Of a stretch of DNA of 64,000 nucleotides, positions 36,424 to 46,700 are shown one piece after another; within the stretch, counting starts at the first letter, position 1; each line of letters begins with the position of its first letter. Where the stretch lies: positions 9,154,044 to 9,218,043 of the forward strand of contig CM055895.1 in assembly GCA_029582155.1 (NCBI GenBank), in the 5' to 3' direction. Source of the DNA: Panopea generosa. Taxonomy: Eukaryota > Mollusca > Bivalvia > Adapedonta > Hiatellidae. The position numbers were made by a program, and so were the translations under genes. The notes under the pieces were generated by a model. It ran no database searches. It saw only the letters and a program-made list of their open reading frames with translations, and was not told the DNA's origin.

Positions 36424-36560
36424 CACAGGAGCTTGGGGAGTGGATAATAACGTTTAATGTGGTGGACAGGTCCCATAGCTTATATATAGAGACTCTATTA
36501 TACGCTAGTGGACCTGCCCACCCCCATTAAACGTTATCATCCACTCCCCAAGCTCCTGTG
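36424..36560. mobile_element. 137-bp foldback (hairpin) element
   Basis: The left arm starts CACAGGAGCTTGGGGAGTGG and the right arm ends CCACTCCCCAAGCTCCTGTG, its exact inverse. Pairing continues through AACGTTTAAT/ATTAAACGTT and GGACAGGTCC/GGACCTGCCC, about 50 bp per arm, around a loop of about 35 bp. Confidence 0.85.
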
Positions 36561-37125
36561 AATTCAATGGCATATTTTATCTCTAGGCACTAGCCATTTA
36601 TTAAAAAGTTTATTAAAATTCAATGCTAATGTATTATGTAAATTTAAATTTATTTCTGTACTGTAAGTAGTAACACTATATCGGTGTTTAGGTTTATAAT
36701 GTCGTAACGGTTTATAGAATATATAACCACGTACGACCTCATGATTCTACACCATCAATGATTTTTTTTTAATATTAATGCCCTTTTTTATGTTTTTAGA
36801 CAAATAATTAAAATGAAGGTTCACATTATTCTTTTAGCTAGATTATCTTATCTAGTAAGTGTATTACGGCTATGGCTGCTTGTGTTTTTTTGTATAAATA
36901 CATTAGTATTACAATGTTATTGCGTTGTCTCTTACAATTCTTTGTAGAATGATATTGTACATACTGATTTGTAAATTGAAATATAACCATGCGTTTGATA
37001 TTACATATGCCATGTATATATGCTATGACGATACGTAAATAATAATGACGAAGATTTCATTATAATTAGAAATGTGTTTATTAGAAGTGTGTTAATTGGG
37101 AATATGGTAATTGGAAATATGTTAG
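36561..37125. other. Stretch without recognised features
   Basis: AT-rich; nothing found. Confidence 0.4.
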
Positions 37126-37132
37126 TACTACC

Positions 37133-37137
37133 TGCTG

Positions 37138-37183
<46 letters not shown>

Positions 37184-37213
37184 AACTACTACTACTACTA
37201 CTACCTGCTTCTA

Positions 37214-37258
<45 letters not shown>

Positions 37259-37300
37259 TTACTACTACTACTAGGCCTACTACTACTACTATTACTACTA
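37133..37300. repeat. (CTA)n trinucleotide tract
   Basis: ACT/CTA triplets with few interruptions. Confidence 0.95.
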
Positions 37301-38540
37301 ATCACTTTTATTAACAAGAGAACTCATTTGAATAAATTAATTCTTCCATGAGGCCCTCAACATTTACAAAGTACTAGACAACATTAATTGCGTGTATAAA
37401 CATTAGCTGATAGAGTAAATCAATCTTTCAGCTATGCAGGAGACCGGTCATTAAATACATACATGAGTACTGCTTTTTGAAATTTAACTCTTTCAGGAAA
37501 CGTCATCCATTTAAGTTTATTGAATAATTCTGTAGAAGGAGTAACGTATTTATTATCGTTACAATGTCTCCAAATAACACAACAGTAATCTAAATGGGGG
37601 TAAATGTAGGCATTAAAAACAACTTACGCATTACTGTCACGGATGGCTGCATTGCCTCTGTTTATCATAGATATAAGTCTGTGAATAGTATGTATAACTG
37701 AATGGCACCTTATACCGGGCTCGTCATACGCGTGTATAATCCATTTTATATTATTTTATTATTTCTTTCTCAATTTTGACCACTAACTGGTGATCGAGTT
37801 ATTCACCCCGTAATAGCTAGGTGTAGGGTCGGGGTGGGTAATCCCTCAATACACCTTACAATATATATATATTGTTGTAGTATTACATAGTAATGCTTTT
37901 TTACTATTCCCTTTTCGCTTCCTGTCGGCATGACTGTTTTCCTTTATTTAAAAGCTTTGTCTCCTCCTAAATTAAATGTTTTATTATACACGTAATTGAC
38001 AAATATAAAAAAAAATCATATAAACACTATAAATAAATAAATAATCTATATGGGAATTACAAATTATTATGAGAATTTAGAGATTATTTTGAGAATGACA
38101 ACATCAATTATGTTTGAATAAATAATTTATGTAATTGCTTATGAAATACATGTATGTTCACTTAAGTATTTTTTTAAAGAAGCATAGCTAAATCACGTCG
38201 TTTTCATTAAACAAATCGATTGACTATCTTGGACACACCCTGAGACTGGTTGACCACACCTAATCAAACATTTTGGGTCCGCCTATGTTGTGCTTTCTTT
38301 CGTAGGCGTGTCGCAACACATGAGGGTAACATTCGGCCCATTTGAAATATACAAATAGATCGTTGCACGGCCCATCTGTAATGTACAAGGAGATATATAT
38401 ATATTTAAACATATTTTGTGTATATTATCCTTTTTTGTTCAAATGCATACATTATTTGATATGATAATAATATTGCTACTCAATTTTCTAATGATTATGT
38501 ATCTGCTTAACAAAATATACATTACTGTTGCTACCTAACG
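37301..38540. other. Stretch without recognised features
   Basis: No gene or repeat recognised beyond short TA runs. Confidence 0.4.
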
Positions 38541-38542
38541 AT

Positions 38543-38698
38543 ACATCAAACCTGTCTTAAGCAGGCAGTCAAGGGACGGATTGTTACTTAATGCAGGTTA
38601 ATTTGCTATGGAAGCATTGGAATTGGAAATAGCAAATATGGCTGCTTAAGACAAGTGGCTGCTCAATAGAGGTGGCCACTTACACCGGTTTCACTGCA
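38543..38698. mobile_element. MITE with CAGTSAAACC-type ends, copy 1
   Basis: The left end is CATCAAACCTGTCTTAAGCA. The right end, inverted, is CAGTGAAACCGGTGTAAGTG. Both carry further TTAAG(A/C)AGCCAC-like blocks. It resembles 48146-48329. Confidence 0.7.
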
Positions 38699-38759
38699 CA
38701 TGTATTTTAAGACTAACAAAATACATAAAAAAATCTAAAAAAAATAAACACAAAGAGCA

Positions 38760-38795
38760 CACACGCACGCACGCACGCACGCACGCACGCACGGA

Positions 38796-38827
<32 letters not shown>

Positions 38828-38834
38828 CACACAC
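38760..38834. repeat. (GCAC)n followed by (CA)n
   Basis: Tetranucleotide run merging into a dinucleotide run. Confidence 0.95.
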
Positions 38835-38879
38835 AAAACAAACCACTAACCACAAACCCAAAGTTACAGAAGACAAAAA

Positions 38880-40190
38880 ATCATAAAAGATAAAATCAGG
38901 AGCAGATCTGAATCATTCGACTTTGAACTCACTTAACACATGTTACAAAATTATGATTTGAATAAATATCTAGTACAAAACATCATATATGACCAAAGTG
39001 CAGTGCACTCACGCATATGTGACTGTGAATGGGAAAGGAAACTGGGAGCGAAGTATCTGTAGGCTGCACTTAAACAAGTGCAGCGTTGATTCATATGAAC
39101 ATTAATAAACTTTATGCACATCGTGATGTCAGTATAATAAAAATATGTACAAATTGTTGAGATTGCTTCGTAATGAAACCATTTTAAAGGTCGAATATAT
39201 ATATATATTTATATGTATCGGTTCGTTGTTTGATTTAAATAGTATATAATTGCAGCCACATTTGATTATATACTTATAACCTTTTTACACTAATACTGCT
39301 TTAATTATATATGACTTAATTGGGTATTTACGATTATACATCAGCCGTGGCCACACTGAAACAGGCAGTGGCAGTTTCGGTCTCGATATTTTCAGAAGTA
39401 TTAAGACATAATTTTCGCATAATCACGTGTAAGATAATAAATAAATAAAAACGATAAATCTGAATAGCGTGAATACATTTATTTATAAGTTGTAGTCGGC
39501 GCTTAAAATTTGTCTTAAAAAAACAGGTAAGCGCAGCCAATGCATTGAAGGACTAACACATATTAATTGGGAGGGTGCACATGTCCCCGGACACCAAAGT
39601 TCAGATGGGAAATAACTCTGGTCTCGACTTTGAATATCTGGCTATGACTGATATATTAATATCACAACCAAAACCAGATTGGTGAAAACTGGCATGAGTT
39701 GTGCCGATACCATCATTTTTGCAGCAATAAGCATGCCGGATGACTTCAAAATATTTTTGTTGCACAAAAATCTGGGTATCGTTACATCGTTTAATCACAA
39801 TGTAGCCATTTTTATAAAAAAAAGCGTTATGTGATTTCTCGATTTCTCAAAACCCATCGTCAAGTACGCATTTACAGAATTTTGCTGGGAAAGCTTATGT
39901 GTGCAGTACGTGCGTATGTATGTATGGTGGACGTGATGTGGAGGCACGTTATGGTTGCCACATTAAACGAGCCGAATCTGATATTTGTCTCTATATAAAT
40001 GCATTACGGTACACAGCAGCAGTGTAACGAATTGTTTCCATTAACTTCTTACAGCGTTCGTACTATACATGCAATATAACCTGATTCCGAATCAATACAA
40101 TTGGTAGTTGCTGAAGCCACCAAACATGTGATACGGATGTGACGACAGACAGATCTATGTCTGTCTATTATTGTTATTGGGATATCGGGG
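38880..40190. other. Stretch without recognised genes
   Basis: Short minus-strand frames at 39334-39540 and 39601-39798 have no domain. The second (ISVIARYSKSRPELFPI end) looks like interspersed-repeat sequence. Confidence 0.35.
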
Positions 40191-40194
40191 GACT

Positions 40195-42520
40195 GCCTAG
40201 TTGTGCTCCGCTCCTTGTAGTATTGTGATCGTGATTTCGAGAGTTTCTGCTCTCTATTATTGTGATATCAGGAGTTGCACAGTTTTATTTCCGCTTTCTG
40301 TTATTGTGATATCAGGAGTTGCATAGTTGTATTTCCGCTCTCTGTTATCGTGATGTCAGACGCTGCATATTTGTATTTCCGCTCTCTATAATAGTGATAT
40401 CAAGAGTGACATAGCTGTATTTCCTCTCTCTATTATTGTTCCACTCTCTGTTAATGTGATAATAGGAGTTGCATAGTTGTATTTCCGCTCTCTATTATTA
40501 GGATATCAGGAGATGCATAGTTGTATTTCCACTCTCTATTATTTGTATATCAGGAGTTGCATAGTTGTATTTCCACTCTCTGTTATTGGTATATCAGGAG
40601 TTGCATAGTTGTATTTCAACTCTCTGTTATTGGGATATCAGGAGTTGCATAGTTGTATTTCCACTCTCTGTTATTGGGAGATCAGGAGTTGCATAGTTGT
40701 ATTTCCACTCTCTGTTATTGGGATATCAGGAGTTGCATAGTTGTATTTCCTCTCTCTTTTATTGTTCCACTCTCTGTTATTGTGATATCAGGAGTTGCAT
40801 AGTTGTATTTCCACTCTTTGTTATTAGGATATCAGGAGTTGCATAGTTGTAATTCCTCTCTCTTTTATTGTTCCACTCTCTGTTATTGTGATATCAGGAG
40901 TTGCATAGTTGTATTTCCACTCTCTGTTATTGGGATATCAGGAGTTGCATAGTTGTATTTCCTCTCTCTTTTATTGTTCCACTCTCTGTTATTGGGATAT
41001 CAGGAGTTGCATAGTTGTATTTTCAATCTCTGTTATTGGGATATCAGGAGTTGCATTTTTGTATTTCCGCTCTCTGTTATTGGGATATCAGGAGTTGCAT
41101 AGCCGTATTTCCGCTCTCTGTTATTGTTCCACTCTCTATTATTGGGATTTCAGGAATTGCATAGTTGTATTTCCTTCCGCTCTCTGTTATTGTGATATTA
41201 GGAGTTGTATAGTTGTATTTCCGCTCTGTGTTATTGTTCCACTCTCTGTTATTGTGATATCAGGAGTTGCATAGTTGTATTTCCACTCTCTGTTATTGTT
41301 ATATCAGGAGTTGCATAGCTGTATTTCCACTCTCTGTTATTGTTCCACTCTCTGTTATTGTGATTTCAGGAGTTGCATAGCTGTATTTCCGCTCTCTGTT
41401 ATTGTATTATCAGGAGTTGCATAGTTGTATTTCCACTCTCTGTTATTGGGATATCAGGAGTTGCATAGCTGTATTGCTGCTCTCTGTTATTGTTCCACTC
41501 TCTGTTAGTGTGATATCAGGAGTTGCATAGTTGTATTTCCACTCTCTGTTATTGTTATATCAGGAGTTGCATAGCTGTATTTCCACTCTCTGTTATTGTT
41601 CCACTCACTGTTATTGTGATTTCAGGAGTTGCATAGCTGTATTTCCGCTCTCTGTTATTGTAATATCAGGAGTTGCATAGTTGTATTTCCGCTCTCTGTT
41701 ATTATGATATCAGGATTTGCATAGCTGTATTTCCGCTCTCTGTTATTATGATATCAGGAGTGGCATAGCTGTATTTCCGCTCTCTGTTATTGTTCCACTC
41801 TCTGTTATTGTGATATCAGGAGTTGCATAGCTGTTTTTCCGCTCTCTGTTATTGTGATATCAGGAGTTGCATAGCTGTATTTCCGCTCTCTGTTATTGTG
41901 ATATCAGGAGTTGCATAGTTGTATTTCCACTCTCTGTTATTGTGATAGCATGAGTTGCATAGCTGTATTTCCTCTCTCTTGTATTGTTCCACTCTCTGTT
42001 ATTTTGATATCAGGAGTTGCATAGTTGTATTTCCACTCTCTGTTATTGTTCCACTCTCTGCTATTGTGATATCAGGAGTTGCATAGCTGTATTTCCTCTC
42101 TCTTTTATTGTTCCACTCTCTGTTATTGTGTTATCAGGAGTTGCAAGGCTGTATTGCCGCTCTCTGTAATTGTGATATCAGGAGTTGCATAGTTGTATTT
42201 TCACTCTCTGTTATTGGGATATCAGGAGTTGCATATCTGTATTGCTGCTCTCTGTTATTGTTCCACTCTCTGTTAGTGTGATATCAGGAGTTGCATAGTT
42301 GTATTTCCGCTCTCTGTTATTGTGATATCAGGAGTTGCATAATTGTATTTCTGCTCTCTGTTATTTTGATATCAGGAGTTGCATAGTTGTATTTCCACTC
42401 TCTGTTATTGGGATATTAGGAGTTGCATAGTTGTATTTCCTCTCTCTTTTATTGTTCCACTCTCTGTTATTGTGATATCAGTTGCATAGTTGTATTTCCG
42501 CTCTCTGTTATTGCGATTTC
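40195..42520. repeat. 44-bp minisatellite, about 50 units
   Basis: The unit joins GTTGCATAGTTGTATTTCC, (G/A)CTCTCTGTTATTG and TGATATCAGGA. Many units carry an extra 18-19 bp repeat of the CACTCTCTGTTATTG part, so two repeat lengths are interleaved. GATATC occurs in most units. It ends about 1 kb before the desaturase start codon. Confidence 0.95.
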
Positions 42521-42774
42521 CACATGCTTTAAACTGATAAACTATAATATGCAACGTGGATTCCATGAGCCCTGTTGTATAACGGATTGTGTGCCTTCTT
42601 CGTGGATATTGCCGTAAATTAATAACGTTGCCACTTTATGGAATATACTGTTTTATAGTTTCAGTTTCAGTTCTATCGGCGTAACGACAATACACAATTG
42701 CCTATGACCATTTACGAATGATATGGGTGTACTTAATATAACTATATAAAAACGTCCAGAATGTACAGGTATCA

Positions 42775-42962
42775 CCACTGATTTAAGTGGGAAAATTATC
42801 AGTTACTTACGGAGAAAGGGTGTGCTCGAGTACTGGTTAACCTTCTAAGATCCCAAGAAACAGTGGTTAGGTTAACTGATCTTCTGTTAGCCCTCAATGG
42901 CATTAAGATGAGGTAACATATTCATTCAATCAATCAATCAGTCAATCAATCAATCAATCATG
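42775..42962 (+). mobile_element. SINE family A, 5'-truncated, with (CAAT)n tail
   Basis: CACTGATTTAAGTGGGAAAA, GGTGTGCTCGAGTACTGGTT and TCTGTTAGCCCTCAATGGCA match, followed by a clean CAATCAATCAATCAG tail. Confidence 0.85.
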
Positions 42963-43034
42963 TACACATTATGAAAACAAGTTTGACAGTATGTCAAATG
43001 ACAATTACAGTTGATTTGATTTACACTTATTGCT

Positions 43035-43110
43035 TGTACATCGATTGTGAAACAGGTTATCAAATCACGCTCAAAGTAAGTGAAACTAGGCAGATGCTAA
43101 CACGACTTGT
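43035..43110 (-). mobile_element. SINE family B, 3' end fragment, minus
   Basis: Reverse complement gives TTTGAGCGTGATTTGATAAC then CCTGTTTCACAATCGATGTA, as in the family tail. Confidence 0.6.
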
Positions 43111-43257
43111 TCTCCTTACTTTGACTTGACAAATACCATAACACTGGTGAAATTAACTATTTTTATTGAAAAATAGATTATCGACACAAATATATCGTTG
43201 TTCGTTAGTTACTGATACAATTTTATATCAAACGAATGGATGTATGGGTTTTTATTG

Positions 43258-43476
43258 TGTGGAGCGCATGGTCCAGTAGTAGAACATCGGTCCATGACCG
43301 GAGGATTTTGGGTTCAATCCTCCACAAACGGCTCTGTGTAGTGTTCCTGAGCATGACACTTTATCCGCGAATGTTTTAAGTACCTTGGTTCTACCCAGGA
43401 CGACTTCGAGGTTGATTTGTCTGAGTCATTTGTAAGAATTTCTTTCACAATCGATGTAAAATAAATAAGTTTAAAA
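43258..43476 (+). mobile_element. SINE family B, full-length copy, next to a splice acceptor
   Basis: The head has GCGCATGGTCCAGTAGTAGA (A box) and GGGTTCAATCCTCCAC (B box). The body has GTGTAGTGTTCCTGAGCATG, CACTTTATCCGCGAATG and TTGGTTCTACCCAGGACGAC. The tail is TTTCACAATCGATGTAAAAT then AAATAAGTTTAAAA. It ends about 25 bp before the first desaturase coding exon. Confidence 0.88.
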
Positions 43477-43506
43477 CAATGAGTTTTGATTATTTTTACA
43501 GATAAA

Positions 43507-43783
43507 ATGACACCCCGTCTCGGAGAACCAGCTGGAGAAGATGAGGCCGGAGTTGCTGTGCCTAGCGACCAAGAAGTGTCCACGTCGCCCTTAGATACGG
43601 GTATGGCCCTGCCTGTCGATCATCTTGACCTTTCTCCTGATATAACAGAGGCTAAACAAAAACAACAACGAATACCTTTGCAAATTGTGTGGCGGAACGT
43701 AATCATAATGGCAGTACTACATATGGGAGCTCTATACGGTCTATATCTCATACCAAGGGCGAAAGCATCAACATGGTTTTGGA
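43507..43783 (+). CDS. SCD: Desaturase A, coding exon 1
   Basis: Starts MTPRLGEPAGEDEAG and ends in the first membrane segment (...GLYLIPRAKASTWFW) with donor A|gtaagt. An acceptor-like AG lies at about 43500. Start chosen because upstream in-frame sequence is the acceptor pyrimidine tract. Confidence 0.9.
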
Positions 43784-46700
43784 GTAAGTTACATAGTTTT
43801 ATCTGCATCTATTGGAGTGCCAACATCTTTCCAAAAGTTAAGAAAAAAACATTTATTTTAATGCATAGCTTTACATCAGATTTTTTTTCTCGCAGAAACT
43901 CTTTTAGTTTGTCAATATGAGCTATTGTAATGAGATAATAGATGCATGTTTATGTTCAGCAAATATAATATTCTGGCGTATCTTCAATTATACTAGATGT
44001 AGAAATCATGCATTTTACCGCTACCTGCTGTACATATATACTTAAAGTTTCTTTAAAACATGTTTTTGTAGTTGATCCGAAGCCATCTTGTAATAACCAT
44101 TCAATTAAATCTTCACTTCTTTTGATACACATAATTTAGAATTCATTTGTTTTGTAACTTACGTTATTCTATGCCTGTAAATTTAGAGTCAATCGACAAC
44201 TCCAATTATTAAAAATTTAGTATAAATTTTCATTTACTCTGTTACCTGTAATATGATACTTTATTAATGAATATTTAATTGTAGTGTTACCTGCAATCTG
44301 ACACGTTATTAATTAATCCCCACTTACCATGTTACCTGTTATCAGATAATTAATTAATGAATCTTTACTTATACTGTAATGTTTTACCTGTATTATGATA
44401 CTTTATTAATTAATCACCACTTACTCTGTTACCTGTAATCAGATAATTACATTAATGAATCTTGACTGTCCATACCTCAGCGGTACCCGCAGAACTATCC
44501 GAACTCCACGAGGACTCGCTGTCAAGCAGTTTTTCGGGCAAACGGATGCCACTCTCGATACTAAAACATTTTATCGAATTTTACGAAAATTAATTTGAGT
44601 ACTGCTGTAACTTATGATTTCAGAATGATCCTAATAAGACAAACAAATAAAATGTTAAGACAAATGCCATAACATGTTGATATTATTTCTTTCCAAATTA
44701 TGATAAAATCTGGTTTCAATTAGTCGAGATATCGACCCAAATCCTAGGTGTCTGGTACTCTGTTTTGTTTAGTATATGTTAATGTATCTTCACTTAGAAT
44801 GTTTCACTTAGTCTCCTTATTCATTAACGAATATTAACTTATTAACCTGCAACCTAATTAACTTGTTTTTCTTTCAGCTTTTTGTTTGTATTGTATGTCG
44901 GGGCTTGGTATAACTGCTGGCGCCCATCGCCTCTGGGCACACAGGTCGTACAAAGCTAAAATACCCTATCGTATAATGATGGCTGTGTTTAACTCTATGG
45001 CATTTCAGGTTGGTATCAAATTTTACACATGTTAAGGTTGCAAAAATCTCTCCTCTCTCTCTCTATATATATTTCTCTATCATCATAAATCATTTGATTA
45101 TTTCTCTTGCAATGGCCTTATAACATTATTTAGATGTTGTCCTACTTTCTCAACCAATGAGATCGCTCACTATGTAAAATAGAATATTCCATTTTACATT
45201 GACCGTCAGTAGATTATGTTGACCTGTTTCATCAGCCAATGAAATCGCTCCGAGAACGAGAAAGTAGTTAATGCTATTAAATGCATTTTGTATTCATAGT
45301 TTCATGTAATGAATGGAATTCATATGAATTGAAATAAACATACCATGTAAATAAAATAAGAGGTTCAATGGGGTCTGTAGTGTCTACACCACAATTTAAT
45401 TAGTTCAAGAAACAGTTTTGGATTTCATTTCATCATCATAAACGTCTCTGACAAATTTCGTTAGAATTGATAAAACTTAAGGTCTTAATGGTATTTCAAA
45501 GGCAGAATTAGCTTTTTCTGACCCTGAATTCACTTCAAAACAATACACGCATAACTCGTCAAACTGTCTTAAATGATCGAACACAAACTGTTTTTCTAGT
45601 TTTGTAACAGCGACTTTAACATTGAATCCCATTCATACCCAAGTTTGGTCACAATCTGGTGACAATTAAAGATGGTACAGTTTAAATAAAGTAAACACGT
45701 TTAATCAATCAAATGCCTTGGCTATGTCCAGTCTGGTCCGATATGATCTAAGCCGTCATTGTTAATGATATTCTGACCAAGTTTGGTGCCAACTACTGGT
45801 GTGGCAGTGTCTACAAGGCAAACATCTGCATTTCGTAATCAATCAAGTGCCGTAACGCTGTCTACTTTTTGTCCGATTTGGCTGGTTCAAAGGCTTTTCT
45901 AGCTTCAACTTTCAATAACATTCTGGCCATGTTTGGTTAACACCCTATGTAAACTATAGGTGATACAGTGTTTACAAGGCAAACGTCTGCATTTCTCAAT
46001 CAATCAAGGGCAGTAACGCTGTCTATTTTCTGTCCGTTTTAGTTGGTTCAAAAGCTCACCAAGCTTTAATTTTTAATAAAATTCTGACCATGTAAACTAA
46101 AGGTGATGCTGTGTTTACGTGACGAAAATAATTATTTTTTGTCAATCAGGGTCCATAACTCTGTCCATTCTGGTGCGATATAGCTGGTTCGAGAACAAGT
46201 CCGAGCTAGTCTATCCCAGAACCTGATATCTCCCGAATCAGGTCTATTAACCACCAATGGAAAAAGCAGGCAATTCTATGCCTGTCCCACAATTCATAGT
46301 AATTGAACGCTTACTAAATAATGCCATAATTCAAACTTTCCCTGAAGCAACTGACCAATCAACGTGCTCGTAACAATTGCTATTGAACAGACCCAATCGG
46401 GAGAGCTGGGTTCGTTCTACAGACTATGTCCAAGCTTTAACGGACATGCACATGGTGATAAAGATCAGATTGAAACTGAAAGTGCTACATAGTGTATGAG
46501 ACAAAATCAACATTTCCCCATCAAGGGCCATAACTCTGTCCTTTCTGATCCGATATAGCCGTTTCAAGATCGCGCGTTCGAGCTTTTATTGATATACATA
46601 TCCAGATTAAGTTTGGTCGGGATAGAATGAAAACTGAATGTGGTTCGTTGTTTACAAGAAAGGTTGACGGACGGACGACAGAGGACGGAGGACGGACAGA

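Noticed and set aside
40909..42617. Repetitive frames with SLLLGYQELHS-like repeats
   Set aside because: Shadows of the 44-bp minisatellite; no start context, splice sites or domain.
43486..43506. Seven extra in-frame codons before the desaturase ATG at 43507
   Set aside because: They are the pyrimidine tract and AG of a probable splice acceptor.
43486..43920. 144-codon single-exon protein
   Set aside because: The frame runs past the donor at 43784 into intron; the real exon ends at 43783.
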